A stretch of 64,000 nucleotides of DNA. Source: Amphritea sp. (GTDB taxonomy: Bacteria; Pseudomonadota; Gammaproteobacteria; Pseudomonadales; Balneatricaceae). The notes beneath the pieces were generated by a model that made no database searches, was not told the DNA's origin, and saw only the letters and a program-made list of their open reading frames with translations. The position numbers and the translations under genes were made by a program. The DNA lies in assembly GCF_016744155.1 (NCBI RefSeq), contig NZ_JADGEW010000009.1:62001-126000 (forward strand). The letters are read 5' to 3'. Shown piece by piece: positions 26,299-37,083 of the stretch (position 1 is its first letter; each line of letters opens with the position of its first letter).

Positions 26299-27060
26299 TT
26301 ACTTAGATTCCATTCGGATACCAGCATCTAGCCGGATCACTTCACCGTTAAGGTACGGGTTGCCTATAATGTGGCAACACAGGTCGGCGAACTCTTCCGG
26401 TAGGCCGAAGCGTTTCGGGCACTGCACCATTTCGATCAGCGGTTCACGAACTTTTTCTGGCAGTGATTTCATCATCGGAGTATCAAATAACCCCGGTGCA
26501 ATCGTCATGACACGAATATTATGGGAGGCCAGATCACGTGCGAGGGGCAGAGTCATACCGACAATAGCGGCTTTACTCGCGCTGTATGCCGCCTGGCCGG
26601 TCTGACCATCAAACGCTGCTACTGACGCGGTATTGATAATGACCCCCTGCTCTTCATCTATACCTTTAGCAGCCATTTTCTCCGCGGCGATGCGCAATAC
26701 ATTGAAAGTGCCATTAAGATTGATATTGATCGCATTGCTAAACTGATCCAGCGGCAGAGCACCTTCCCGACCAAGTACTTTACCCGCCGCAACAATACCG
26801 GCGCAGTTAACACAGATGTCCAGCCTGCCCCAATGCGCGACGCCATCGCTTATCGCCCCTTCAACCGCATCGGCATTGGATACATCCACCCGGTAAAAGC
26901 GAACCTGTTGCGGATACTGCGCTTTCAAAGCCTGGCCCGCATCATCATTCAAATCCAGCACCAGGACCTGCGCGCCCTCTGCCAAAAGGCGCAGGCTAGT
27001 TGCCAGCCCTAAACCGGATGCTCCGCCACTGACCACAGCCACTTTATTCGTGATATTCAT
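26299..27060 (-). CDS. SDR family 3-hydroxyacyl-CoA dehydrogenase-like protein
   Basis: A 253-residue short-chain dehydrogenase with the NAD-binding GGASGLGLA near 12-20, NCAGIVAAG, a catalytic serine/tyrosine/lysine set (INTASVAAF, then YSASKAAIVG) and an acidic residue after strand two (LVLDLNDD), which favours NAD. The C-terminal block FADLCCHIIGNPYLNGEVIRLDAGIRM resembles human HSD17B10/type 2 3-hydroxyacyl-CoA dehydrogenases. It would perform the third beta-oxidation step. It is the first gene of the operon, with a 200-base divergent control region shared with the AraC gene. Confidence 0.86.
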   Translation of the reverse strand: MNITNKVAVVSGGASGLGLATSLRLLAEGAQVLVLDLNDDAGQALKAQYPQQVRFYRVDVSNADAVEGAISDGVAHWGRLDICVNCAGIVAAGKVLGREGALPLDQFSNAININLNGTFNVLRIAAEKMAAKGIDEEQGVIINTASVAAFDGQTGQAAYSASKAAIVGMTLPLARDLASHNIRVMTIAPGLFDTPMMKSLPEKVREPLIEMVQCPKRFGLPEEFADLCCHIIGNPYLNGEVIRLDAGIRMESK

Positions 27061-27260
27061 AGACCCTCGAGCTCCTGTGTTTCTTATCTTTATTGTGCAG
27101 GGAGTATCCGGTGAACCCCGTCAACAGAGCTATGACCAATACAGACAATCTGTTTGATGAAAACGACCAGCCAGCTCGCATAAGCACACCCCGGTCACTT
27201 TTTTGTACCTTAGACAACAACAAGGTATGCTCTTTCTATTAGGGAAAACCATTATTTACT

Positions 27261-28265
27261 ATGAAAAAGAAACTGGTATCCAATCACTACATCCAGGCCA
27301 GCCTGCATGGAGCACTCAAGCAGGGATTTGATCCGCAACCTCTACTTGAATGCGCAGCAGTGCCTGTAGAGCTGATGCATAAGCCCCGAGCCCGCATCAC
27401 TGAAGTTCAATTAGCCAACCTTATAAGAGCGATCTGGCGGGTCACCGGGGATGAGTTTATGGGGCTGACTGAACGCCCCTGTAAAAATGGTGTCTTCGCG
27501 CTGATGATGGAATCTCTGTTCCAGCTGAAAACGCTTGGGGCGATGTTGCAGCAAAGTGTGCGTTTCTATAATGCAGTACAAAGCGAGGCCAATTTTGCCA
27601 TCAGAATCAATGGTGATAGTGTCGACATCGATATCACCCTAGTCCGGCCAGAGCTAGACCCGGACCACCTGTTGCAGGAATTTTTGTTACTCATGTGGCA
27701 GCGATTCAGTAGCTGGCTGATCAACAGTCAACTAGCAATTCAAGCCACCCGTTTTAATTACCCGGCACCCGCACATCACGAAGAATACACCCCTATGTTC
27801 GGCGAACAATTACTGTTTGACCAACCCACAGCCGGCTTCATGTTCAGTAGTAAATTGCTGGCCTCACCCCGGGTACGGGACCCGATGGAACTGGATTCTT
27901 TTCTGCGCCAGTCTCCCCTTGAAGTACTACGTCGGGTTGGGGATAACAATAGTCTCAGCATTCAGGTACAACGCCTGATTCTAAATAAAGGACTAGAACA
28001 GGCACCGACACTGGAAGAAATTGCCTGCTGCCTGCATTTGACCTCCCGCACTCTGCGCCGAAAATTAAAGGATGAAGGAAGTAGTTATCAACAGATAAAG
28101 GATCGGGTTCGTTGCGATACTGCCATCCGTTTACTTACTGAGGAGTCCCTCACGGTCGCCGAAACCAGTGAATTGATCGGCTTCACCGAACAGGCGGCGT
28201 TCTGTCGGGCTTTCAAAGGCTGGACCGGTGTAGCACCCAGCGCGTATCAGGCCACTAATAAATAA
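27261..28265 (+). CDS. AraC family regulator of the acyl-CoA cluster
   Basis: A 334-residue regulator. The N-terminal two-thirds resembles the arabinose-binding-like domain of OruR-type regulators (LRPELDPDHLLQEFLLLMW). The C-terminal region holds the double helix-turn-helix (LHLTSRTLRRKLKDEGSSYQQIKDRVRCDTAIRLL, then IGFTEQAAFCRAFKGWTGVAPSAY). It is divergent from the SDR-led operon and 113 bases upstream of the ligase gene, so it probably controls both in response to an acyl compound. Confidence 0.87.
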   Translation: MKKKLVSNHYIQASLHGALKQGFDPQPLLECAAVPVELMHKPRARITEVQLANLIRAIWRVTGDEFMGLTERPCKNGVFALMMESLFQLKTLGAMLQQSVRFYNAVQSEANFAIRINGDSVDIDITLVRPELDPDHLLQEFLLLMWQRFSSWLINSQLAIQATRFNYPAPAHHEEYTPMFGEQLLFDQPTAGFMFSSKLLASPRVRDPMELDSFLRQSPLEVLRRVGDNNSLSIQVQRLILNKGLEQAPTLEEIACCLHLTSRTLRRKLKDEGSSYQQIKDRVRCDTAIRLLTEESLTVAETSELIGFTEQAAFCRAFKGWTGVAPSAYQATNK

Positions 28266-28378
28266 AATTGATCCGTTACTGACCGCTTTTATCAAATGCT
28301 TTGGACAGTTTGATCATTGCCTCCACAGCGCCTAGCAGACACTCTTGTTGCTAAACAAAAATAAGAAGGCTTTCATCA

Positions 28379-29962
28379 ATGCTACCCGAAGTCCAAACTG
28401 CCACATTGAACACCATCGGTGATGGCCTACGCCGAGCCGCTAAACGCTTTTCCGACAAAGAAGCGATCATCTTCCACCAGCGCCGCTGGACTTATCAACA
28501 ACTGGACCGCTCCGTTAACCGGGTAGCCAACTTTCTGCTGCAAAGTGGTTTACAGCCAGGCGACCGGGTTGCCGCATTCGGCAAGAACTCTGACGCTTAC
28601 CTGATTCTATTTCTGGCTTGCGCCCGCTCTGGCATGATCCATGTACCGATCAATTTCGCCCTGGTTAAAGATGAGCTGCTCTATCTGTTAAATCAGTCCG
28701 GCGCTGTCGCGATCTTTATGGATGAAGACCTAGCCGATAATGTGGATGCAGTGCTGCACGATACCGCTATAACCACTACCGGTTCGTTGCACGCGCAGGC
28801 ACCATCGGAGTCATTGGCAGACATTCTACAAATAAGTCAGTCGAATGCTGACCATCAACCCCCGAAGGTTAGCGTACAAGATACCGATATTGCCCAGATT
28901 CTTTATACTTCTGGTACCACCTCGCATCCTAAAGGAGCGATACATACCCACCGTGGTTTTATGGCTGAATACAGCAGCTGTATTCAGCACCTGGATCTTA
29001 CGTCACAGGACCGCTCTCTGGCTGCCTTACCGATGTATCACTCAGCTCAGATGCATGTATTTACGATGCCGGCACTGATGATCGGCGCCATGAGCTATAT
29101 CTTGCAAGCGCCACTACCGAATCAGGTATTTGAGGCTATCAGCAGTGAAAAGCTTAATTCAGTATTCGCACCACCGACGGTCTGGATCGGACTGTTACGT
29201 GACAGTGGGTTTGATGAGCACGATCTCAGCTCCTTGGTAAATGTTTACTACGGTGCTTCTATAATGCCTGAGCCAATCGTGGCAGAACTCCAACAACGCC
29301 TGCCCGGCTGTCGTCTGTTTAACTGCTATGGCCAGAGCGAGATGGCACCACTAGCCACCGTACTGGCACCAGAAGAGCAGGCTGGCCGACTCGCTTCCAT
29401 AGGAAAGCCCGTAATGTCGGTGGAAACCCGGATCGTCGACCCACTGACGATGGAAGATTGCCTTCCCGGCGAACAGGGAGAGATTATCCACCGCTCCCCC
29501 CATGTGATGGTGGGATACTGGGATAAGCCGGATCAGACCGCAGAAGCCTTTGCCGGTGGTTGGTTCCACTCTGGCGACCTCGCCTATGCCGATGAAGAGG
29601 GCTACATCTACATCGTTGACCGGATCAAAGATGTCGTCAATACCGGCGGCGTTCTGGTTGCCAGTCGGGATGTAGAAGAAGCGCTATACCTGCATCCAGC
29701 TATCGCTGAGGTTGCGGTGATTGGCACACCTCACGATAAATGGATCGAAGCGATCACCGCCATAGTGGTATTCAAGGATGGAGAGGATGCCAACTGCGAT
29801 GAACTAACCCACCACTGCCAGCAACACCTGGCACCGTTCAAGGTACCTAAAGCCTTTATTATTACCGATGCCCTGCCCAAGAACACAGCGGGAAAATTGC
29901 TTAAGCGACAGCTACGTGAACAGTACAACGAAGCACAGCTGGATGCGGCCCTGTCAGTTTGA
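28379..29962 (+). CDS. Acyl-CoA synthetase (AMP-forming)
   Basis: A 527-residue ANL-superfamily ligase. The AMP-binding P-loop is YTSGTTSHPKGAIHTH near 178-193, followed by NCYGQSEMAPLATV, HSGDLAYADEEGYIYIVDRIKDVV and the C-terminal catalytic lysine block PKNTAGKLLKRQLRE. It activates a carboxylic acid to its CoA thioester for the operon on the other side of the AraC gene. The group resembles FadD3/long-chain ligases, but chain length cannot be set from sequence. AAGAAGG precedes the ATG. Confidence 0.88.
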   Translation: MLPEVQTATLNTIGDGLRRAAKRFSDKEAIIFHQRRWTYQQLDRSVNRVANFLLQSGLQPGDRVAAFGKNSDAYLILFLACARSGMIHVPINFALVKDELLYLLNQSGAVAIFMDEDLADNVDAVLHDTAITTTGSLHAQAPSESLADILQISQSNADHQPPKVSVQDTDIAQILYTSGTTSHPKGAIHTHRGFMAEYSSCIQHLDLTSQDRSLAALPMYHSAQMHVFTMPALMIGAMSYILQAPLPNQVFEAISSEKLNSVFAPPTVWIGLLRDSGFDEHDLSSLVNVYYGASIMPEPIVAELQQRLPGCRLFNCYGQSEMAPLATVLAPEEQAGRLASIGKPVMSVETRIVDPLTMEDCLPGEQGEIIHRSPHVMVGYWDKPDQTAEAFAGGWFHSGDLAYADEEGYIYIVDRIKDVVNTGGVLVASRDVEEALYLHPAIAEVAVIGTPHDKWIEAITAIVVFKDGEDANCDELTHHCQQHLAPFKVPKAFIITDALPKNTAGKLLKRQLREQYNEAQLDAALSV

Positions 29963-30416
29963 ATCACTTTACTCAACAATAAAAATAAGCCACAGGAGCA
30001 ACACCTACAAAGAACAAGTGACGCTGTACTGACTGTTAGTGCAGCTATCACTTTCACCACTCAGACAGATAGTATTTCAGATAGTGCGATAAAGGCCGTT
30101 TCTTAATCGAATCTATGGGGGTGGAGTTACATGGATCTCTGTGACCAGTAGTACCAAAATAGTATAAAGAGAAAGCCTCACTAAACAGTGGGGCTTTTTT
30201 GTATTTAAAAAATCAGAACATAGTAAATTCACTTTCCAGAAGCTCCTACCCGTAGTCAATAAGACGGCAAGCCTTGAATTAGCAACCGCTTGAACAGCCT
30301 CTCACTCAAGCGTAAACACCTAAAAAGAAGAGCTACAGTTGAAGCTAAAGAGATATTGAATAACAACCTGTATCATATTTGATAAAGACTGTTTATATCG
30401 ATAAAGCTGGCGGCCT
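29963..30416. other. Gene-free spacer with terminator
   Basis: About 450 bases after the acyl-CoA ligase. Apart from the terminator at 30172-30200, nothing recognisable is present; the terminator lies 210 bases from the ligase stop, so a small transcript could end here. Confidence 0.45.
30172..30200 (+). terminator. Rho-independent terminator
   Basis: AAAGCCTCACT pairs with AGTGGGGCTTT (one G-T pair) around loop AAAC and is followed by a run of T. It probably ends transcription from the acyl-CoA ligase gene. Confidence 0.8.
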
Positions 30417-30734
30417 ATGAAACACAATAAAACCTTAGATCACTTTCAAGCCAGGATATTTACAGGTAACCGAACGGCAGGAGAACCCGAAACGGATTTC
30501 TCAGGTAACGGGCAGCAATGGCAAGATTACCGCACTATTAAATTACCTGGATTTGATGGCAGCCAGACACTTAACCTGGATGACTTTTGGCTTGAGGTAT
30601 TTACCCATCAGAGTAGGGAAGTAACCGCGCAGCTAACCGGGCTGGAAACTATTAGTAAGTATTCCAACACCCAACAACTTAAAGAGCCATTCACCATCGT
30701 CGCAAGCCTAACCTATACTCGAGAAGACGAGTAA
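30417..30734 (+). CDS. Hypothetical protein, 105 residues
   Basis: A short soluble protein with no signal peptide, membrane helix or motif I recognise. It is rich in polar residues with several aromatic-containing segments (QQWQDYRTIKLPGFDG, NLDDFWLEVFTHQ) that could form a small beta fold. GGCGG lies about 5 bases before the ATG. It is a single gene converging with the secreted-protein gene on the other strand. It may be a real small gene; function unknown. Confidence 0.5.
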   Translation: MKHNKTLDHFQARIFTGNRTAGEPETDFSGNGQQWQDYRTIKLPGFDGSQTLNLDDFWLEVFTHQSREVTAQLTGLETISKYSNTQQLKEPFTIVASLTYTREDE

Positions 30735-30819
30735 GCCCATGTCGACCTGATTATCCTATTCTCGCACACCAGCCCACTTCATAACGCCAAGGTTTGGCCC
30801 AGCCTAAACAGACCGACTA

Positions 30820-31833
30820 TCAATCAGAGGATACTCCCCAAATAAGATCCCTTTGAACAAAAGGTGCATCACATTTTTTTTCATCACAGGGTTCATCATA
30901 AGATAGCACCAGATCATAGTTCTGGTTTACTGACCATTCCCCGAAATAGCTTCCTGTTTTTTCCCAAACAGGGTCTTGACGATCACTCTCCAGATCATAA
31001 ACGGCTAACTGCTTAGAATGAGCCCCAACTCGACAGGATGTAATGACAAAGCCTTTAGGTTTAGAAGGCGTTACGACCAAACCAATCTTATTCATTTCCC
31101 CATCTAACTGTTCGGGATCAGGGGTTAGCGCCTCACTAAGATCGCAATTAAGTACGTACGTTGCGACAACCTGATTGGCTCGGACAACCTGAATATTGCT
31201 CGAGTCAATATCTGACGAAAGTAGGTTCCAGCTCAAGCGGGTTTTCTTGTAATAATAGAAATGCTCATAATCATTTCTCATCATCACCTTCATTGACGTT
31301 CTGTCAGGCAAAAGCATATCATCCAGCTTCCAACACTCTCCAGTTTTAGCTCTTTTTAATAATAAAGAAACCGTTTGCGGCCGGGCTGGCAATGTCGAAT
31401 GAACTCGAAACTGATAGTTAAGATCGACGGAAAGAGTCTTCGCATCGAGTTTCTGCACTGAGTAATCTATTTCTCCGTCTGCGTAGCCATCCTGGGCATT
31501 CAGCCAAGGATCAAAATGTAAGTTGCAGACCCCATTATCACCAACACACTCTGCGTGATTGGTTATAACTTCTTTAAAGTCAGCAGTATAAAGCTGATCA
31601 GCCATTCTAGGGTTCTGTTCAGAGAAGAAGCCATAATGATCACGATAGAATTGCTTGGCATATTGCACCGCCGACTCATCGGTACAATGAGTCATTGTGT
31701 TCTGATTTACCTGCGAACCAGAACTGCATTCTTGGTCGGTAGATAAGTTACTGGCACTTCCATTCGATACACCACATCCGGCGTAAGAGAAGGTAGTAAA
31801 TAGAAGTAAAGAAAAACTAACCGCAATCTTCAT
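30820..31833 (-). CDS. Secreted protein of unknown function, DUF3828-like N-terminal domain
   Basis: A 337-residue protein with an N-terminal signal peptide (MKIAVSFSLLLFTTFSYAGCG). The cysteine just after the alanine could make it a lipoprotein, though the box YAGC is weak. Residues around 55-180 contain SAVQYAKQFYRDHYGFFSEQNPRMADQLYT and LDDMLLPD, similar to the DUF3828 group of periplasmic proteins that measure a helical/beta fold near NTF2. Many cysteines (about 13) suggest disulfides. The ATG at 31833 with GTGAG upstream is preferred over a TTG two codons earlier. Not in an operon. Confidence 0.6.
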   Translation of the reverse strand: MKIAVSFSLLLFTTFSYAGCGVSNGSASNLSTDQECSSGSQVNQNTMTHCTDESAVQYAKQFYRDHYGFFSEQNPRMADQLYTADFKEVITNHAECVGDNGVCNLHFDPWLNAQDGYADGEIDYSVQKLDAKTLSVDLNYQFRVHSTLPARPQTVSLLLKRAKTGECWKLDDMLLPDRTSMKVMMRNDYEHFYYYKKTRLSWNLLSSDIDSSNIQVVRANQVVATYVLNCDLSEALTPDPEQLDGEMNKIGLVVTPSKPKGFVITSCRVGAHSKQLAVYDLESDRQDPVWEKTGSYFGEWSVNQNYDLVLSYDEPCDEKKCDAPFVQRDLIWGVSSD

Positions 31834-31970
31834 TAGCAACTCACTTATGCAATCAACTAATAACTAGCAAACAGCTATATACTCATATGTTTCAGGATCA
31901 GCTAATCATTGCGGCACCTGCCACCACAAAAGCCCAAATAAGACGCTACAAAAAGCACCTAAGGGAGAGC

Positions 31971-32420
31971 ATGAATCTATTCATCGATATAGACGGTGTC
32001 TTATTAGGTAGGTCTCCTATCACCAGTAAACCAGCTCTGGCGAATGATGCCCATAAATTTCTTAGCTTTTGCCTGACTAACTACAGCTGTTTTTGGCTAA
32101 CAACTCATTGCAAAGGGTCCGCCGATACAGCCCTAGACTACCTGAGACCCTATGCTGATGAAGCATTTTTGACTCTGGCCCAGAAGATCCAGCCGACTTA
32201 CTTCAAAACGTTTAAGACCGAAGCTTTATTCGGTGATTATTGCTGGATTGATGATCAGCCCAGCGCGTATGAATTTCAGTTCCTTGAAGAAACCGATGCA
32301 TTACACCGATGGCTGCAGATCAATACCCGACAGAATTTTGATGGACTCAATGAAATCCTGAAATTTCTAAAAAAAACCCATCCCACAGCTAAATCCTTAC
32401 CTTCTAAGCACCCATATTAA
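31971..32420 (+). CDS. HAD-like hydrolase, small
   Basis: A 149-residue protein with three HAD motifs: LFIDIDGVLLG at the N-terminus (nucleophile Asp and acid/base Asp two residues later), WLTTHCKG, and CWIDDQPSAYEF. The start ATG at 31971 follows AAGGGAG by 4 bases and begins just before motif one; a longer frame from 31887 adds a basic 28-residue stretch without family support. It is probably a cytoplasmic phosphatase or related enzyme with unknown substrate. Confidence 0.7.
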   Translation: MNLFIDIDGVLLGRSPITSKPALANDAHKFLSFCLTNYSCFWLTTHCKGSADTALDYLRPYADEAFLTLAQKIQPTYFKTFKTEALFGDYCWIDDQPSAYEFQFLEETDALHRWLQINTRQNFDGLNEILKFLKKTHPTAKSLPSKHPY

Positions 32421-32736
32421 CACCTGCCAAAAACTACTCTAACCGAGCATTAAAAGGCTGCCTCCTCAGAAAGATAGCGTTAGGCACTCTTCATGTAAGT
32501 GCGCAGAGAGCGGTAAAATACTATGTAGACGGGTGTCAGTAATTCTACTGATTCGACGGTAAAAACTACTAAAAAAGAGAAGGACATCCCTAAAAGACAT
32601 CATATTCGCAAAACATTGACCTGAAACAATAGAAAGCTAGGCGTTTCAAAACAAGCCTGAAAAGCCTATAAATTAGATACCAAAGACCTTCATTAGCGTT
32701 TAAAATATTTTCTTACATTAATAATAGGTTCGGCAT
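32421..32736. other. Gene-free spacer upstream of PAS-GGDEF-EAL gene
   Basis: About 315 AT-rich bases. A near-repeat CGGTAAAA followed by ACTA-like sequence occurs twice about 50 bases apart (near 32513 and 32560). No gene, riboswitch or clear terminator was recognised. Confidence 0.35.
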
Positions 32737-34836
32737 ATGTGTAGCAGTTATGAACACAGGCCTGCCAGATATACGGACATTGATGCGCAGCTGTTAAAAA
32801 TATTCGACGCCACTCCTGTACCCATGATACTTTCACGCCCTGATGGCAGCTTTGAATATGCTAATCCAGCTCTCAGGGACATGCTTGGATACAGCAAAGA
32901 AGAAATTTATTCCACCGACGTTATTATCTCTCACCCTGACGAAGCGAAAACTAATCAGGATATCCGGTCACAACTTAAAACAGATCCTTTTTCCCCAGTC
33001 CGAATTGAAAAACGCTATCTACATAAAAACGGACGTATTATTCCCGGCTATCTAACCATCGTTGCAGAAGCTGATGCACAGGGCGGTATAAAACGCTTTA
33101 TCAGCCAGATAATCGATCAGACAGAGCAAAAACGAAGTCACGACCAACTGCTACTTGCCTCGTATGTGTACAAGAACAGCAGCGAAGCAATGATGGTTAC
33201 TGACGCCAACAACCTGATACTGGATATTAACCCTGCATTCACTAGCATCACCGGCTACACATTGACGGAGCTCTTTGGAAGAAGTCCAAACTGTCTAAAC
33301 TCGGGTCAGCATAGTGCTTCATTTTATGCTGAGATGGAGAGCACCATCGAACAAACCGGTCAATGGAATGGTGAAATCTGGAACCAAAGAAAGAACGGTG
33401 AAGTTTTTGCCGAATGGCAGACTATTGACACTATCTACGACGATAAGGGCTCGGTACTCCGTCGGATTGCTCTGTTTACGGATATCTCAAAAAAGAAAGA
33501 AGCGGAAGCGCTTATCCTCCAGCAGGCAAACTATGATTCACTTACTGGACTGCCTAATCGGCGCCTGTTTCTTGAAAGCCTTAAACATGAAATCAGAAAA
33601 ACACAGGCCACCGGATTAAGTGGCGCGCTATTCATTATCGATCTTGACCGTTTCAAAGAGGTCAATGATGCCCTGGGGCATGATCAGGGCGATATAATGC
33701 TGAGAGAAACCGGTAACCGGTTGCGCCAATTAATTCGGGAATCTGATTTTGTAGCACACCTGAGTAGTGATGAATTCGCCATTATTCAAAGTGAGATTGG
33801 CAGCCCACAAGAAATAGAGCTGACCGCCAATAAGATTTTGACAAAACTGCAACAACCATTTCAATTAACTAAAGAACAGGTTTTTATTTCAGCTAGCATC
33901 GGCATTAGCCTTTTCCCTGACGATACAGTCAAAGCGGAACAACTACTTCGAAACGCTGACCAGGCAATGCATAACGCCAAAAGAGCCGGTCAAAATCGTT
34001 ATCAGTACTTTACTCTTGCGATGCAGAAACAAGCGGTGATGCGGATGAATATGATCCGTGATTTGCGATACGCGGTGGAACGACAACAGTTTGAGCTTTA
34101 CTATCAGCCGATTATTGATCTGCAATCTGGACGTATTGTTAAAGCCGAAGCACTGCTCAGGTGGCATCATCCGCTTAATGGAATAACCTCTCCAGCCGAG
34201 TTTATTCCACTGGCAGAAAGTACCGGTATGATTCTAAGAATAGGTGAATGGGTATTTACTACCGCCGCCCGACAGCTCAATAAATGGAGACAGCAAGGCC
34301 ATACCGAACTTGAACTAAGCTTTAATGCATCCCCACTTCAGTTACAAAGTGACGGCATCCAACCTGAAGACTGGTTACAACAGCTCAATCAGTTAGATAT
34401 CCCCGCCGATTCAATGGTTATTGAAATCACTGAAAACCTGCTTATCGAAAATAACCACAAAGCAAGGGCGGTACTGGACTATCTACGCAAAGGCTCAATG
34501 AAGATAGCCTTGGATGATTTCGGCACCGGCTACTCTTCTCTTGCATATTTGAAAGACTTTAAAACTAACTATCTGAAAATTGACCAGGGGTTTATCCGCA
34601 ATATACCGGAGAACAGTAATGACGCAGCACTCTGTGAAGCGATGATAATAATGGCTCACAAGCTCAATATGCGAGTCATTGCAGAAGGTATTGAAACCGA
34701 TGAGCAACGCCTTTTCCTGACTAAGGCAGGCTGCGACTTCGGACAAGGGTGGATTTACGCTAAAGCGTTGCCTGCGGACAAGTTTGAATGCCTTATGAAT
34801 AAACAGGCGCAAACAAATCAATTGGCTTCTGTTTAG
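32737..34836 (+). CDS. PAS-PAS-GGDEF-EAL protein, probable c-di-GMP phosphodiesterase
   Basis: A 699-residue cytoplasmic protein: two PAS domains (about 15-135 and 140-260; FDATPVPMILSRPDGSFEYANPAL and TDANNLILDINPAFTSITGYT), a GGDEF domain (about 265-430) and an EAL domain (about 445-690). The GGDEF active site is SSDEF, so cyclase activity is probably lost and the domain may only bind GTP. The EAL domain has EALLRWHHP, LDDFGTGYSSLAYL and ITENLL, so it should hydrolyse c-di-GMP. The PAS domains probably sense a small ligand, redox state or oxygen. It is a single gene. Confidence 0.88.
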   Translation: MCSSYEHRPARYTDIDAQLLKIFDATPVPMILSRPDGSFEYANPALRDMLGYSKEEIYSTDVIISHPDEAKTNQDIRSQLKTDPFSPVRIEKRYLHKNGRIIPGYLTIVAEADAQGGIKRFISQIIDQTEQKRSHDQLLLASYVYKNSSEAMMVTDANNLILDINPAFTSITGYTLTELFGRSPNCLNSGQHSASFYAEMESTIEQTGQWNGEIWNQRKNGEVFAEWQTIDTIYDDKGSVLRRIALFTDISKKKEAEALILQQANYDSLTGLPNRRLFLESLKHEIRKTQATGLSGALFIIDLDRFKEVNDALGHDQGDIMLRETGNRLRQLIRESDFVAHLSSDEFAIIQSEIGSPQEIELTANKILTKLQQPFQLTKEQVFISASIGISLFPDDTVKAEQLLRNADQAMHNAKRAGQNRYQYFTLAMQKQAVMRMNMIRDLRYAVERQQFELYYQPIIDLQSGRIVKAEALLRWHHPLNGITSPAEFIPLAESTGMILRIGEWVFTTAARQLNKWRQQGHTELELSFNASPLQLQSDGIQPEDWLQQLNQLDIPADSMVIEITENLLIENNHKARAVLDYLRKGSMKIALDDFGTGYSSLAYLKDFKTNYLKIDQGFIRNIPENSNDAALCEAMIIMAHKLNMRVIAEGIETDEQRLFLTKAGCDFGQGWIYAKALPADKFECLMNKQAQTNQLASV

Positions 34837-34852
34837 GTAAAACCCCTTGGAT

Positions 34853-34881
34853 AAAAAAGGGGCTCATAAAGAGCCCCAAAA
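34853..34881 (-). terminator. Terminator of fghA/frmA unit
   Basis: GGGGCTC at 34859-34865 pairs with GAGCCCC at 34871-34877. On the minus strand the stem is followed by six T (34858-34853), 46 bases beyond the fghA stop. On the plus strand only A residues follow. Confidence 0.75.
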
Positions 34882-34926
34882 CATACCTCAACAAGCAAAT
34901 CGAATCATTACCAAGTCGATGAAACG

Positions 34927-35769
34927 CTATTCAGCGACCAGATAACGATGGTGAAACCTAAGCTGCTCCTCAATGAAGCTGGCTATAAAGTAGTAGCTAT
35001 GATCGTAGCCTTCATGTTGCTCAAGTTGCAGAGGGAAATCTGACCCTGCCGCAGCATCTGCCAACTTTTCCGGCTGCAACTGTTCTGTCAGGAAGTTATC
35101 AGCAAGCCCTTGGTCCACTCGAAATGGTACTTTTTCCAGAGTATTACGCAACAATTCAGTTGTATCATATTGCTGCCAATTACTCTCATCCGCTCCAAGA
35201 TACGCAGTGAAAGCTTTACGCCCCCAGGGACAGTTAATGGGGTTACTAATCGGGCTGAATGCAGAAGCAGAACAGTACCGCTTCGGATTACGCAGACTGA
35301 TCATCAACGCGCCATGTCCTCCCATCGAGTGCCCGGCAATCGCACGCTTTTGTGATACCGGGAAGGTTGCCTCAATCAGCTGCGGCAATTCCTCAACCAC
35401 ATAGTCATACATCCGGTAATGATCACTCCAGGGGGCTTCAGTCGCGTTAACATAGAAACCGGCACCCTGACCTAGATCATAGCCCTCATCGTTAGCGACA
35501 CTATCACCGCGAGGACTGGTATCCGGCGCCACAATAGCGACTCCCAGCTGCGCTGCTACTCGCTGCGCACCCGCTTTCTGCATAAAGTTTTCATCTGTAC
35601 AGGTCAGGCCTGACAGCCAGTACAGTACTGGAACTTTTTCACCCGTTTGACACTGGGGAGGCAAGAAAATCGCAAAACGCATACTGACACCGAGTTTCGA
35701 TGACACATGGTTATACTGTTTATGCCAACCGCCAAAACTCTTCGTCTGACTTACAAGTTCAAGACTCAT
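34927..35769 (-). CDS. fghA: S-formylglutathione hydrolase
   Basis: A 280-residue esterase-D family enzyme with the nucleophile block AGHSMGGHGALM, the N-terminal LYWLSGLTCTDENFMQKAGAQR typical of the family, and the late EGYDHSYYFI histidine block. It hydrolyses S-formylglutathione to formate and glutathione, the second step of glutathione-dependent formaldehyde oxidation. It lies 67 bases downstream of the class III alcohol dehydrogenase gene on the same strand and ends before a terminator. Confidence 0.93.
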   Translation of the reverse strand: MSLELVSQTKSFGGWHKQYNHVSSKLGVSMRFAIFLPPQCQTGEKVPVLYWLSGLTCTDENFMQKAGAQRVAAQLGVAIVAPDTSPRGDSVANDEGYDLGQGAGFYVNATEAPWSDHYRMYDYVVEELPQLIEATFPVSQKRAIAGHSMGGHGALMISLRNPKRYCSASAFSPISNPINCPWGRKAFTAYLGADESNWQQYDTTELLRNTLEKVPFRVDQGLADNFLTEQLQPEKLADAAAGSDFPLQLEQHEGYDHSYYFIASFIEEQLRFHHRYLVAE

Positions 35770-35836
35770 AGATACTTTCCTCAGAACTGGTTCTAAAAGC
35801 TGTCATCATCAATGATGACAGCTTTCATCCTGCCGG

Positions 35837-37006
<1,170 letters not shown>

Positions 37007-37032
37007 CTAAGCATTCATTGTAGTTGTTTATG

Positions 37033-37055
37033 AAAACAAGATAATCTACTGTTTT
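37033..37055. promoter_or_regulatory. LysR-type operator candidate between frmA and its divergent regulator
   Basis: AAAACA at 37033-37038 and TGTTTT at 37050-37055 are perfect inverted repeats separated by 11 bases, the spacing typical of LysR T-N11-A sites. It ends 28 bases before the LysR start and sits about 70 bases from the frmA start. Binding by that regulator is inference. Confidence 0.45.
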
Positions 37056-37083
37056 GTTAATATACTTTTACGAGGATGTAACA

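Noticed and set aside
34853..34881. Terminator for the plus-strand PAS-GGDEF-EAL gene
   Set aside because: The stem is followed by A residues on the plus strand; the T tract needed for termination is on the minus strand, serving fghA.
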